Source of the DNA: Symbiodinium kawagutii
Taxonomy: Eukaryota; Sar; Dinophyceae; Suessiales; Symbiodiniaceae
Assembly (NCBI GenBank): GCA_009767595.1
Contig: VSDK01022166.1
Location: 394,265-458,264 of the forward strand
Direction: 5' to 3'
Length of the DNA stretch: 64,000 nucleotides
The position numbers were made by a program, and so were the translations under genes. Below, one piece after another: positions 30,350 to 41,349 of this stretch (within the stretch, counting starts at the first letter, position 1; each line of letters begins with the position of its first letter). The notes beneath the pieces are model-generated. The model made no database searches. It was not told where the DNA came from and saw nothing but the letters and a program-made list of their open reading frames with translations.

Positions 30350-30422
30350 ACTCAGCAATCTACGCGCGGCTCCTGGCAGAGGTGGGTCAACAACCAGATT
30401 CAGATGGGTGGGTCAACATCAG
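30350..30422 (+). CDS. candidate exon
   Basis: Donor GTATCA at 30423, acceptor probably TACATGGAG. Frame SAIYARLLAEVGQQPDSDGW with good codon bias. Confidence 0.45.
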
Positions 30423-30535
30423 GTATCACCAAAGATGGGTGGTCAAGGTCCCAGCACCGACACATATTTTGTGATCACCTTTTGTCCTTCTTGTATGTGC
30501 AAAGCTGCGCTGTATGTTAATTCGTATGTCATTGT

Positions 30536-30627
30536 ATGGGACCAAAGCAGGCGAAAGAGCAGTTGGAAGAACTCGCCGAAAAATTGAAAGCCAGCAAAGC
30601 CGATGCTTGGCCCCGCAAGATTTGCAT
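30536..30627 (+). CDS. candidate exon, coiled-coil-like
   Basis: Frame GPKQAKEQLEELAEKLKASK then ADAWPRK, ending at a GTATAT donor at 30628. Heptad-like charged helix. An ATG at 30536 could be a start, or AG at 30546 an acceptor. Confidence 0.52.
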
Positions 30628-31011
30628 GTATATATCTATATATATATACACATATGCTCAAGTGACTCTCTTGTCATCTGTAGTCCTACATATCATAGTT
30701 GTCTCTCTCTCTCTCTCATTCTCGATCTCTCTCGCTACATATGAATGCTATACCTGCAAGTATGTATATGCGTCATATCTTTGCATGTGCAAAGCATTTA
30801 TACATGAACATATGACTATATGTGCCTATGCAGATCTGTACATAGCTGAATGTAGACATTGATACAGTTGTATGCGGTATTTGCGGATGGATATGTGTGG
30901 ATATGTGTGTTATTTGTAATTGCCTATGCGCATGCACACACACAGATATATATATATATACACAACTTACACAACTATATATATATATATACATATAAAT
31001 CTATATATCAG

Positions 31012-31114
31012 TTTTTCAAGTCCTAAGGAAAACTATGGTGAGTCAAGTTGGGACGATTTGACCCTTCACTTTCGGTGGACACCAGAGCCCATTGTTCCAT
31101 CCACCAGCTTGTGA
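31012..31114 (+). CDS. candidate exon
   Basis: Acceptor CTATATATCAG. Reads SSPKENYGESSWDDLTLHFR, WTPEPIVPSTSL to a stop. An internal GTGAGT at 31036 is a strong donor and may end the exon after 24 nt. Confidence 0.42.
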
Positions 31115-31260
31115 AAGAACCAACCTGGTTGTGGCAATTTTCAAATCCATTGCTGCGAACGGGGATTGTATCACCAAGTATGGCTTCAGCATTGGTCAGT
31201 CTTGTGGGATATTAGAGTTGTTTGAACAAAACAATCCAGTACTTCTTTCTGACTCCACAG
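31092..31260 (+). CDS. candidate exon
   Basis: Frame NLVVAIFKSIAANGDCITKY, GFSIGQSCGILELFEQNNPV up to GACTCCACAG; donor GTCCAT at 31261. Overlaps the previous candidate in another frame, so the two exclude each other over 23 bp. Confidence 0.45.
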
Positions 31261-31326
31261 GTCCATTGTTGGTCAAGTCAGGGGCTTCTTAGGATTAGGG
31301 GCGCACTTGCGACGTTTTTGGCCTCA

Positions 31327-31447
31327 GGGGATGCCAAAGCATCCAGAAACGATCTCCCTGTGGGTGGATCTCCGTTGTTGGTCTTGCCGCATCATGGCTG
31401 CTCAGTTCACCCAGCTAGTCCCCCTGCTTCCCCCATCAGCAAACCAG
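31327..31447 (+). CDS. candidate exon ending at a MITE-B fragment
   Basis: Polypyrimidine acceptor TTTTTGGCCTCAG with G next. Frame GMPKHPETISLWVDLRCWSC, RIMAAQFTQLVPLLPPS. The exon would end AACCAG before GC (possible GC donor), exactly where the MITE-B-like sequence starts. All three plus frames are open. Confidence 0.48.
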
Positions 31448-31516
31448 GCTGTTTTCCCTATAAATTTGTTGGTGATTATCACCCATGAACGTTGGTTGAT
31501 TAATTTTGACCCATGG
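31448..31516. mobile_element. MITE-B right half
   Basis: CTGTTTTCCCTATAAATTTG, GATTATCACCC, TTGGTTGATTAATTTTGACC, CATGGCC align with the right half of MITE-B copies; the left half is absent. Confidence 0.62.
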
Positions 31517-31609
31517 CCTCATTGGTTCTAGTTCCATTACTGGTGCCTATATACACCTATGCATTCCTGTCAAAGGTTGCGAGCCAACGTATAGATCCAC
31601 AGTATATAC

Positions 31610-31787
31610 AGACACATTGGCTGGCGTGGAAGCTGAAAGGCAAAGCAGGACAGCACTGCCGCTGGATGTAATTCTTTGGGCTCAGGATCTGCTGCAAGCC
31701 AAAAAGAGGCGGCGGTGTGGCGGAGTTGGACCTCCAGTTCATGCTGTGAAACTCAACATGAAACCGGAACACTCAAAGACTTGGTGA
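31610..31787 (+). CDS. candidate exon
   Basis: Acceptor AGTATATACAG. Reads TLAGVEAERQSRTALPLDVI, LWAQDLLQAKKRRRCGGVG, to TGA at 31785. Basic cluster KKRRR. Confidence 0.48.
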
Positions 31788-31841
31788 TCATTAGGGACCA
31801 AACATGATGACCCAGCTCAACATTGGAAGACAACAACCTAT

Positions 31842-32108
31842 GTGTTCGATAGTTGTCGAATGATAGGCAGTTGGCATCGCACAGAACCTGGGGAACCTTG
31901 GCCGGCCGTAGTGCTTAGGTATTTTTCTGATCGGATATCTCGGGGGAGCGGGAGAGCCTTTTCAACGGCAGCTAGCACCATGCTGATGGACCGCCATGGG
32001 TTAAAGTGGTCGACGAAAGTTGGCTGGCGTTACTATATAAGCATGGTTAGTTCATGGGTCTCAACACTTTGTGCATTATTGACCCTAAGCCAACAAAGGA
32101 TACTGTAA
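31842..32108 (+). CDS. possible coding segment
   Basis: 88 codons in the same frame as the previous exon (FDSCRMIGSWHRTEPGEPWP; TMLMDRHGLKWSTKVGWRYY) to TAA. Boundaries unclear. Confidence 0.38.
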   Translation: MFDSCRMIGSWHRTEPGEPWPAVVLRYFSDRISRGSGRAFSTAASTMLMDRHGLKWSTKVGWRYYISMVSSWVSTLCALLTLSQQRIL

Positions 32109-32651
32109 AGATACCAAATTGACTTTGCCTCCCTCGAGCTTCACCCCCAACTGTTTTCCTTAGGAAATAGCAAGTTGACTTCGGGGGTTCACAGTATTTG
32201 AAGCTAAACTATGCATCTAAATCTGGGCTCAATAAGGATTGCAGGAGATCTTTTGAACAGCAACCAGAAATTATTGTTTCTAAAAACGATGGACACCGCA
32301 GACAACTGACCTTCCACATTAAATCACATCCATGGGCCATGGGCCCATGGGCCATGTTGGAGATAGTGGGCCATGCTCAAAATTTTGGAAGGTTGGTTCT
32401 ACCGTACCTCGCGAGTGGCAATCGGACCTGGCGTCGTCGTTTCCAGCTGGCTGTTTTGATGGTCGGCCATGGTAGCAATGATGATTATTTGTCGGGCCAC
32501 GGCTGGATGTGCAGGTTAGTTCATCATGGTTCTGAGCCCTGTAAAGAAGCTGTACCAACCCCCAGAGCCATGATTAGTTACCAGTTGCTAGCTGGGGATG
32601 CACATCCAAGCAGTGATCATGATCGATCCATCACTGAAACGGCCGAGCCAG

Positions 32652-32722
32652 GCATGTCCAGGACCTTGAGAACGAGGGCAAGTATGGCTACACGAAGTTC
32701 GCATCAAACTCAGTGGAGAATG
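32652..32722 (+). CDS. candidate internal exon
   Basis: Acceptor GGCCGAGCCAG with G next, donor GTAAGA at 32723. Reads HVQDLENEGKYGYTKFASNS. This frame beats a longer 183-codon frame (32198-32749) that runs through the same bases and is probably mostly chance. Confidence 0.66.
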
Positions 32723-33063
32723 GTAAGATCCGGTTTTTTACATGTCTAGAAAAATTGATTGTCATTCAGGTTTTTTTGACATGTAAAAGTATGCGATCCC
32801 TTATCCTACCAGTGAATAATGGAGATTGATGTACTCAGTGAAGCTTTCCAGTCTGTTGTGGATCTACCAAATTGTTCGTACACCATGATTTTGATGTGCA
32901 GGGTTATGCTGAACATCTCTGTCGGTCATGCGCACTGTAAGCTCACCCTCGTTTGATGTTGTTCCCCACCTGTCAGGTGAGGGTTGTTAGATTTTATCAG
33001 AGCTGACTCCTTTTCCTCCTCCTTCTTCTTCTCCTCCTTGTCGTCCTCCTGCTTGTCCTCCTC

Positions 33064-33203
33064 GCCGGACCTCAACTACGACCATCCACGACTAGTGGTC
33101 GCTGCCGGACCTCAACTACGACCATGCGCGACTAGTGGTCGCTGCCGGACCTCAACCACGACCATGCGCGACTAGCGGTCGCTGCCGGACCTCAAACAAG
33201 ACC
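33064..33203. repeat. 40-bp tandem repeat running into the gap
   Basis: Units start at 33064, 33104, 33144 and 33184 (GCCGGACCTCAACTACGACC then ATGCGCGACTAGTGGTCGCT). The array is cut by the N gap. The stop TAG in the unit rules out one coding frame. Confidence 0.95.
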
Positions 33204-34171
33204 NNNNNNNNNNNNNNNNNNNNNNNNNNNNNNNNNNNNNNNNNNNNNNNNNNNNNNNNNNNNNNNNNNNNNNNNNNNNNNNNNNNNNNNNNNNNNNNNN
33301 NNNNNNNNNNNNNNNNNNNNNNNNNNNNNNNNNNNNNNNNNNNNNNNNNNNNNNNNNNNNNNNNNNNNNNNNNNNNNNNNNNNNNNNNNNNNNNNNNNNN
33401 NNNNNNNNNNNNNNNNNNNNNNNNNNNNNNNNNNNNNNNNNNNNNNNNNNNNNNNNNNNNNNNNNNNNNNNNNNNNNNNNNNNNNNNNNNNNNNNNNNNN
33501 NNNNNNNNNNNNNNNNNNNNNNNNNNNNNNNNNNNNNNNNNNNNNNNNNNNNNNNNNNNNNNNNNNNNNNNNNNNNNNNNNNNNNNNNNNNNNNNNNNNN
33601 NNNNNNNNNNNNNNNNNNNNNNNNNNNNNNNNNNNNNNNNNNNNNNNNNNNNNNNNNNNNNNNNNNNNNNNNNNNNNNNNNNNNNNNNNNNNNNNNNNNN
33701 NNNNNNNNNNNNNNNNNNNNNNNNNNNNNNNNNNNNNNNNNNNNNNNNNNNNNNNNNNNNNNNNNNNNNNNNNNNNNNNNNNNNNNNNNNNNNNNNNNNN
33801 NNNNNNNNNNNNNNNNNNNNNNNNNNNNNNNNNNNNNNNNNNNNNNNNNNNNNNNNNNNNNNNNNNNNNNNNNNNNNNNNNNNNNNNNNNNNNNNNNNNN
33901 NNNNNNNNNNNNNNNNNNNNNNNNNNNNNNNNNNNNNNNNNNNNNNNNNNNNNNNNNNNNNNNNNNNNNNNNNNNNNNNNNNNNNNNNNNNNNNNNNNNN
34001 NNNNNNNNNNNNNNNNNNNNNNNNNNNNNNNNNNNNNNNNNNNNNNNNNNNNNNNNNNNNNNNNNNNNNNNNNNNNNNNNNNNNNNNNNNNNNNNNNNNN
34101 NNNNNNNNNNNNNNNNNNNNNNNNNNNNNNNNNNNNNNNNNNNNNNNNNNNNNNNNNNNNNNNNNNNNNNN
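33204..34171. other. assembly gap (968 N)
   Basis: Run of N. It separates two different tandem arrays, so the gap probably results from repeat collapse. Confidence 0.99.
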
Positions 34172-34274
34172 GCCAGAGAGAATGTCAGAAGATATGTCAG
34201 AAAGAATGTCAGAAGATATGTCGGAGAGAATGTCAGAAAGAATGTCATTCTAAATGTCGGAGAGAATGTCAGAC
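34172..34274. repeat. 12-bp tandem repeat leaving the gap
   Basis: Eight degenerate copies of AGAGAGAATGTC/AGAAGATATGTC. In one plus frame it reads SERMSEDM repeats, but the array ends at a stop. Confidence 0.93.
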
Positions 34275-34879
34275 AAAAGTGGAGTCAACAAGCGTTGTTG
34301 AAATGACATGGTGGGGATCACTCGAAGTAAAGTAATTTGCAGTGGATCCCTTGGTGAGCCAATCACATTTACGGATAGTTCAAGTCGCCTAAAGAGTCAG
34401 TTGCACATGGATTCTATTAAAAAGACAAACACATTGTGCAGTGCCGAGGACTAAGCCGTTGGCTTGTTATTTTCGTTGACACTTGTTATCGATGGCTGCT
34501 GATGTTGAACTATTAGTGATGCTTATCAATGGCTGATAGTGGTTCATGATTTGAGTTATTCATGGTGATACACCAAATCATACACCTCAACTAGTCATGT
34601 TGTCACGTGTTGTCACCATCAATCAATTGGTTTACGGTGCATCATTTTCAAAGGGGCTGATCAGTAGACACATAGCATTGCCAACGAGCATTACATATAA
34701 TAGTAGTAGGACATACACATGCCAACAAGCCACGCGCCACCTTTCTTGCAAGACTCCAAAGACACACAGGCACACAAACATTTCAGGAAAGAGTTACTGT
34801 ATCCATCAGACGTTACCAAGCATGGATAAGCATTAATTTCTTCAATTACTGTTGTTTGTCTTCCTTTGGCATATTGCAG

Positions 34880-35008
34880 TGGAGGGGGCTGACTTGCACA
34901 ACCATCTTCAGCATGCCTGGAATCTTATCACTGGGCCTACTATTGCATGAGATAGAAGAAGCATGCGGTGCCGCCTCTCATGAATCACATCCAGATGAAC
35001 CCAGTTGG
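34880..35008 (+). CDS. candidate internal exon
   Basis: Acceptor GCATATTGCAG, donor GTATCT at 35009. 43 codons, phase 0: WRGLTCTTIFSMPGILSLGL, LLHEIEEACGAASHESHPDE. A hydrophobic then acidic segment. A second plus frame is open for 23 codons. Confidence 0.66.
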
Positions 35009-35043
35009 GTATCTCGTTACCCATCCTGACGTCAAGTGAGCAG

Positions 35044-35193
35044 CATTTCAAACTGGACATCTGTGGAGAGCACTTGGAACTACCAGGTGTGCTTGTGCCA
35101 CCATGTGACACCATGTGCCACCATCGGATCGGGATACCACTGGTGGGCAAAGTCAGGAACTGCCATAGTTGTATCAGTCGTATCTTGTTGTAG
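35044..35193 (+). CDS. possible exon
   Basis: Frame SEQHFKLDICGEHLELPGVL, VPPCDTMCHHRIGIPLVGK to TAG. Possible acceptor CAAGTGAGCAG. A minus frame of 131 codons covers the same region. Confidence 0.4.
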   Translation, partial: HFKLDICGEHLELPGVLVPPCDTMCHHRIGIPLVGKVRNCHSCISRILL

Positions 35194-35199
35194 GTCTGT

Positions 35200-35985
35200 A
35201 GCGATTCTGATTGAAGGTGCAGTGATGTAAAGTTGGATAGTGGAGAATTGATGGCAATGATCCCTTTTGAAATATGATTATCACACATCACAAAGTCCAT
35301 CATGGAAGCCTTGAATCATGTTTCTTCATCATACGAAGAACAGATGATCATTTTTGCACATTATTCCCCAGTACAGACCATCATTAATCACTATCAGCCA
35401 TCGTGAAGTGGCATTATACAATATCCAGCATCAACAACAATTATAGAACTGTTATATAGCTATTCACCAATGTCATCATTGTCCGATACTAAGGATGGGC
35501 TATTATGAATCATTTCATTGGTTTAAATAGTGATAACTAGTGATAGCCGCTATATTAAGACAGTCATTATATTCATACAGTAATTATATTCATAATCATA
35601 TCAATACTCATTATTGATAATCAGACAAGCACTGGACAGGTAATTTCTGAAGAGTACTCATCATTGATGATCATGCTAGTTATTTTTAAGGTCTTTATGA
35701 CTAGCGATTACGAAGCATTCTTAATCATCATTAACCATCATTTGCTATCAAACATGTCTGATCATTGGAATTGGAATATCTGTCTCACTGAAATGATCAT
35801 TAATGAATAGAAACCACTATTTGCTAAACTTCATTGACAAATTACGATCAGCTACTGGCCATTCTTTAATGAGGAAACCATTGTCTACCAATCTTTATCG
35901 AATATCACTAGTTAGAAACCATCATTACTTCCCAATGAAGCTTACTAAACCACTATTTTGTCACCATGAGTCATTCCTAACCACT
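35200..35985. other. non-coding, AATCATTAACCATCA-type repeats
   Basis: No exon-like frame with splice signals. Confidence 0.5.
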
Positions 35986-35988
35986 CAG

Positions 35989-36155
35989 GGCGCTGATCCC
36001 CGCGCGCGCGTGAACCGCACGCGGCTCAGCGGCGCGCGGCTCGAGGCCCTGAGCTTGCTGCATGTGGCGGACAACTTGGAGAGAGCCATCGACTCCGTCA
36101 AGACGGATCAGCTCGATGAAAGTGAGGCGCCCACGGATCGGCAGAACAACGAGTG
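35989..36155 (+). CDS. candidate exon, GC-rich
   Basis: Acceptor CTAACCACTCAG with G next, donor GTAAAC at 36156 (or TAA at 36157 as stop). Reads GADPRARVNRTRLSGARLEA, LSLLHVADNLERAIDSVKTD. The frame resembles a helical repeat, but no family is claimed. Sharp GC island. Confidence 0.68.
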
Positions 36156-36159
36156 GTAA

Positions 36160-36980
36160 ACATGTTGTAGATAATGGGGGCTAACGGTCTACTAATGATT
36201 GATGGTAATAGGTTCGGTTAATAATGATGTTGATCATATTGACAAGGTTGATGGTAATCACTATTTACTAATGTGGGTTAATAATGATGTTGATTATGGA
36301 CAGCCATGATCATGCGAGCGATCATGTTAATGATGCTAGTGGTTAGTGTATGGTGCAAGCGGCTAGGTGTTACTACCAATAGTGGTTAATAATGACTAGT
36401 GTAGTGGTAAATCCAACTAGTGGTTAGTGTATGGTTAACTGTTATAAAGTGTAGTGTAAAGCTTGATCAGAAGAACTAGTGGTTAACGTGTGGTTCGCAT
36501 ATGGTCAACTAGCTCAAGGAATATGCTTAAGTAATGGTTAGTGTATGGTTAGCAATGATCAACGACATTGATGGTAATCATTTACTAGTAGCCAAAATTG
36601 ATGGTTGATAATGAATGACCACTAGCAGTGGTTACTGAATAACAAGTTAATGTTTGACCACTAGTTAGCCATCATGAATTGGTGGTTAGTATATTATGGT
36701 TAAATGACGGTTGATTACTGACAAACTAGTGATTAATCATCAATCCATTGTTGAGTAGTGGTTGACTAAGGTTTGGCTGATTGTCAGCCAGTGAATAGTG
36801 ACCATTGGCTCTTACTGACCAGTTATACCAAGTACTTCACATTGCTAATAATCATCAACTTAGTTGATGCCAACTGGTTGAATGAACTATCAACTGATCG
36901 GACTATGATTATTATTGTCATTACCAACCATATTATGAGTATATTAATCAGCCAGCCAACTGTGATATTTACCCAACTGA
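36160..36980. other. non-coding ACTAGTGGTTAGTGTATGG repeats
   Basis: Degenerate GTGGTTAGTGTATGGTTA and TGATGGTTGATAATG motifs; no exon. Confidence 0.6.
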
Positions 36981-36987
36981 TTTGAAT

Positions 36988-37093
36988 ATGGCTGTGGGTC
37001 AAAACCCCGTACCCTTGCTGAACCATTGTTTTCTTTGTTATTGTTGGTCCTTATCCCCCATTATTGGTTGGTTAATAGTGACCCATAGCCATA
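36988..37093. mobile_element. MITE-B copy 2
   Basis: TIR ATGGCTGTGGGTCAAAACCC and TAGTGACCCATAGCCAT (14-bp near-perfect inverted ends). Internal sequence matches copies 1 and 4. Confidence 0.87.
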
Positions 37094-37606
37094 TGACTAT
37101 CCTAACTGATCACTTCATGGCTGGTCAGAACCAACCATCCCAGAAATGGGTAAGATCCCAAGAGTTGGACTGATTGGTAACGAAATGTGAGCAGCTACCA
37201 GGTTTTGACCCAGCGCGATACAATGATTAGTCATTTGGGAACTGGTGAACAATGATTTATTTATGATTCATATACTATACTGAATGTAACAAGCGCCAAT
37301 CATCAGTATTTATATACTATAGTGTATGTAACAAGCGCCAATCATCAGTAGCAACTCTTCTAGAATGATCAATGCTCATCAGTGATACAGTAGTCATTAT
37401 CCATGACAATTTGCAAAGAGGAGCCACTCAATATTGCCATGATTGTCAGGCATAGTAACTGACGCTTCATGTGTATTTAAAGTGATAACCGGTATCACAC
37501 ATCAGAGACATCGATCGTCACCAGATGGTATTATTGATTGGCGATGAGTAATGATCACCAGCAGGATGACGAGGCTTAAAACTTCACCCATCGCCTATCC
37601 CAACAG

Positions 37607-37655
37607 ATCCATGCGGGAAACTGATTTGCCAGGGCTTATGAGGCATGGCCTCCAT
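37607..37655 (+). CDS. candidate micro-exon
   Basis: Acceptor CGCCTATCCCAACAG, perfect donor GTGAGT at 37656. 49 nt reading SMRETDLPGLMRHGLH. Confidence 0.56.
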
Positions 37656-37675
37656 GTGAGTAGAGAATGGAAGTC

Positions 37676-37795
37676 ATCACCTGTACATGGCCGCTGCTGC
37701 AGTCGGTGACAGACCTACCACAACACGTGATGTCTTGCTATGGTTGGGCAGTAGCTGCTTGAGGCCCCAGCATTTGGGGGCTTCCACGTGAACCT
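37676..37795 (+). CDS. possible exon, frame uncertain
   Basis: Two plus frames look coding: LYMAAAAVGDRPTTTRDVLL and EVITCTWPLLQSVTDLPQHV. The previous micro-exon is 20 nt upstream. Confidence 0.38.
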
Positions 37796-38049
37796 TTGCT
37801 GAGAAACGAAGAGTAGAAAACGGATAGCATAATTGTCAACCCAACCTATCTTACAATCCGCGATGCTCATATACATGAAAAAGACTGATCATAGATAATT
37901 TATCCAAAAGAAGCCACGGAATTGGGGCAAGAAAATCATTGGGAATTACATGGGATTACATGTGAATTACATCGGATTACATGGGATTATATGGAAAATC
38001 CGCTGAAAATCCCATGATTCAACGGTTCAACGATTCGCATCCCCTGCAG

Positions 38050-38123
38050 TTGCCTGCGCCGCAGGAGCTGAAGAAGGAAGTGGACGGAGTCTGGCAGCTG
38101 AGCTCCGCAGATCTGTGGTGTAG
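38050..38123 (+). CDS. candidate internal exon
   Basis: Acceptor CATCCCCTGCAG, donor GTCAGT at 38124. 74 nt reading LPAPQELKKEVDGVWQLSSA, DLWC. Good codon bias. Confidence 0.62.
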
Positions 38124-38397
38124 GTCAGTGCTTTATATAGTCAAGAAAGAGATGCGTTTGATTTGCCAATGAATAGATCAACATGAATAAGTATATTTAT
38201 ATTATTTGATATATATGTATATATATACATTATATATTTAAAACATATATATTTGTATATCTGTAAAACAATAGTATATGTTTGATACTTTATATGCATG
38301 ATATAATATAGATCATTGGTATTGTGCATGCATAAAACATGTGCACATGCATGTATGTGCATGTTTTTGTGTAGCTGCAGAGATAGATATAGTACCT

Positions 38398-38538
38398 CCA
38401 TGGGGCTGCTCCAAAAAATCCACACCAGGTTCATTTTCAACGGACAACCAACTGCGGAGACTTTGAGCTTCACCGGTTTTGATTTGGCCCCTGCTTTGGA
38501 TCTTTGGATGGTCGTCTTCTAGAAGCGGACCCCTACAA
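38398..38538 (-). CDS. candidate minus-strand exon
   Basis: Minus acceptor TTCTATTGTAG, donor GTACTA. Reads GPLLEDDHPKIQSRGQIKTG, EAQSLRSWLSVENEPGVDFL. The plus strand is also open (QKIHTRFIFNGQPTAETLSF). Confidence 0.42.
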
Positions 38539-38738
38539 TAGAACCACACAAAAATTGTTTATTGCGAAGGACATCACCAACATTTCGGTGCACCTTTTAT
38601 TATGCAAAACTCTGGACACCAGCTTGCAGTTCCTAATTCCACAGGGATGGGAGGAACAGCCCACGTTGGAATTGTTCTTGTTTGTGCTTAAAAGTCCTGG
38701 ACTTTTGTGCTTTGAGATCGTTTGGTGGGTCCATACTT

Positions 38739-38937
38739 CTCGACCTCGTGCGTAACCCCCCGATGGCACCTCGGGTGGTCCGAGGTGCAAAAGATTCGGC
38801 ACACCGTGGAGGAAGCCTTTGCGGAGTTCGGGGTCCACAAGATGAAGGTCAGACAGCAGCAGCTCCTCGTAGTGCTTAAGCGGAGCCAGGGATATCCCGT
38901 TCTGGCCCTTCAAAGCGGCAGCGAGGCCAGGAGCTAG
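38739..38937. CDS. coding island, strand undecided
   Basis: Plus: EVQKIRHTVEEAFAEFGVHK, QLLVVLKRSQGYPVLALQS to TAG. Minus: acceptor GGTGAAAG, LAPGLAAALKGQNGISLAPL, KHYEELLLSDLHLVDPELRK, donor GTATGG. G-first codon content and GC3 are high for both. Coding is likely; strand is not. Confidence 0.5.
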
Positions 38938-38989
38938 CCTTTCACCGAATGGTAGATAAGAATAGTTCATTAATCATTTAAATGGTAAC

Positions 38990-40415
38990 TGAGTAAATCT
39001 TGATATCATGCATCCATGGTAAATCCGTAATTCATGGCAAATCACTACGAGCTCTGGTAAAACTTGTGGGGATGATTGCCTGATCTCCCATATTAGCGGA
39101 TTCTACTAGCTTGTTGACTGCGGTTATTTCGATCCATTGTGGACATCCTCATTGGCTACAGAATCAATGGAGTCACTTTGCCATTACATATACTGTAACC
39201 ATTACTATGATCATTATCAACAAGTGATGGACATTATTGGCAATTTTTAACCATTACAAGCCATGATCGACAGGACTATTAACCATTACGAACAACCATA
39301 ATCAATATAAACTATTATAGTAATAGACAATAACATTGCTTTAATCATTGATCATTATTATAGCCATACTATAACTAAATGTATCGTTAGTATGGCTACA
39401 TATTTAATCGACCAAACTTGATGGATATTTAATCCACCAACTATAATCCACTATAATGTTTATCAAATTGATGATAACCACCAACTACAATCCATAACAA
39501 TCACAAAGATAATCGTTATCATCCATTGTAACCAACTACAATCCACTATAATGGTTAGCACAACCAAAATCCAAAACAATGGTCATTACATAGGGCAACA
39601 ACTTGGTGCTTATAAGCCACCAGGTATATTCCTATAATCCAGCATAGTGGTTATCCACTGGTTATCAATCCAATGTAATGATTATCTCCAATGTAGCCAT
39701 AGCAAAGAGTTATAATCAGCTAGACGGTTATAATAACCAGCTATAATCTTTGGTTACATATGGTTATAACCACTTATGTAACCAGCTATAGCCAGTTGTG
39801 ACCAGCTATATGGTTATATAACCATAATCCACTGGTTATTGTACTTGTTATATTCAACTGTATGGTCATACAATATGATTACAACCATGGATACGGTTCG
39901 AATAATTCACTGATAATGGCTACTAATATCCAATGGATTTATACAATATGGGTCTAACCAGCTATAATCTTTGGTTACAACTATATGGCTATACAACCGG
40001 TAATAATCCACTAAGAACAGCTGGTTATTCTAGCTGTTGATTATGACCCTATAGCTATCAGCACCATAATCCACCGGAACCAGCTAACCACAATCCAGCG
40101 GTATGGTACAGCTATAGATTATACTATCTTTGGTACAACTATATGGTTATAACAACCAGCGAATAGTAGTTGTATATAACGAACTACTATGGTACAACTA
40201 CTATATGCTACTACTATCCAGTAGATTATTAAACCAGCTAACGGATGGTTGATTATATAACCAGCTAATGGATAGTGTTGGTCAACTCTCCAATGCCATG
40301 GCGAAGAAACCATGGATCGAACAACTACATCACAACAATCCACTGGATAAGAACCAGCTATCATCTTTGGTTACAACTACAAGGTTATACAACTGGATAT
40401 AATAACCAGCTACAT
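38990..40415. other. non-coding; ACCAGCTATAATC dispersed repeat
   Basis: Repeats of AACCAGCTATAATC(TTTGGTTACA)ACTATATGG recur at least ten times between 39.7 and 40.4 kb, interspersed with CCATAATCCACT. No exon. Confidence 0.65.
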
Positions 40416-40419
40416 AACA

Positions 40420-40540
40420 ATATGGTGGTTTCTCAAAATGGGGGACCCCCCAAAAATGGTTGGTTTATTACTATAAATGACTATTAATGGATGATTTATG
40501 GAATTTATGGGTACCCCTATGGCTTGAGAAACCACCATAT
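40420..40540. mobile_element. MITE-A copy 6, best preserved
   Basis: TIR ATATGGTGGTTTCTCAA and TTGAGAAACCACCATAT are perfect 17-bp inverted repeats. Core GGTTTATTACTATAAATG; GGGGACCCCCC on the left and GGGTACCCC on the right. It ends exactly where coding-like sequence begins. Confidence 0.92.
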
Positions 40541-40709
40541 TCCGCTGGATGAAATGCTTCGAATGGCTTCCACTGTGCGGCGCCAGGCGCTGGACCATCC
40601 CTTCAACCCGGAGCATCACGAGGCGATGTTCGCCATGGAGATGCCCGGCAAGGCGAGCGGGATCTGGGAACCATGGACGACCGAAGGGGGGGGAGGTCCA
40701 AGGAACTAA
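40541..40709 (+). CDS. candidate exon abutting MITE-A
   Basis: Reads LDEMLRMASTVRRQALDHPF, NPEHHEAMFAMEMPGKASGI; possible donor GTCCAA at 40697. GC-rich third positions. The frame stays open back into the MITE right TIR (RNHHIP), and the only nearby acceptor, TTGAG, lies inside that TIR. Confidence 0.58.
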
Positions 40710-41051
40710 GGAGTCAGGGTTCATTAATAATATAAAGAGAAGGAAAAACTATATATTTATGTATATAGTCATTACCTATGTTTATAAAGATAAGGACAAA
40801 CCGAATATATTCTATAAACATATGGAAATATATATATATATATATATATATTTTTATTTATATAAATGTATACATATATGTCTAGATGTTTAACTGTGTA
40901 TGATCATGATGAACTGATGGTTTATTGATGGTGAAGTAGTGATGGTCCGATGATATCCACCATAATGATTGTTCATTATTTTCATGATTGTAAACTATGT
41001 TGATATCATCCAATGCTTACCTTCCGGTAGCTGAACCTGAACCTGACACAG

Positions 41052-41129
41052 GAACAACGCATAGTCTACAGGCAAACCCTGGGAAGTCATCCATCGTGGA
41101 TTGTTCACTTCCAGGTTTGTTCCCAGAGC
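41052..41129 (+). CDS. candidate internal exon
   Basis: Acceptor CCTGACACAG with G next, perfect donor GTAAGT at 41130. 26 codons: EQRIVYRQTLGSHPSWIVHF. The minus strand is open as a shadow. Confidence 0.63.
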
Positions 41130-41163
41130 GTAAGTAACGGTTCTTGAGTTGGTGATGGTTCAG

Positions 41164-41250
41164 AATGATGAGATGGATGTGTGTCCACTTTACGGTGTAT
41201 GACCCAGGTTCTGCTCTGGAGATAATATTTTTTGGCTGGGGCACCTGCAT
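41164..41250 (+). CDS. candidate exon
   Basis: Acceptor GATGGTTCAG, donor GTATAG at 41251. Reads RWMCVHFTVYDPGSALEIIF, FGWGTCM. Phase is not consistent with the previous exon, so one boundary is wrong. Confidence 0.45.
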
Positions 41251-41349
41251 GTATAGACAACCCCCCCATCCAACCCCCCATCTCTCTCTATATATATATA
41301 TATGTATATACACATGTCTATCTAAATTCATGTGTGTATACTTATGCAG

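Noticed and set aside
32198-32749. 183-codon plus ORF, the longest non-repetitive one
   Set aside because: A different frame with a good acceptor and a GTAAGA donor (32652-32722) fits much better through its last third; most of the long frame is probably chance. The first part could still contain an exon.
36001-36010. CGCGCGCG run as a possible CpG regulatory site
   Set aside because: It lies inside a well-supported coding exon.
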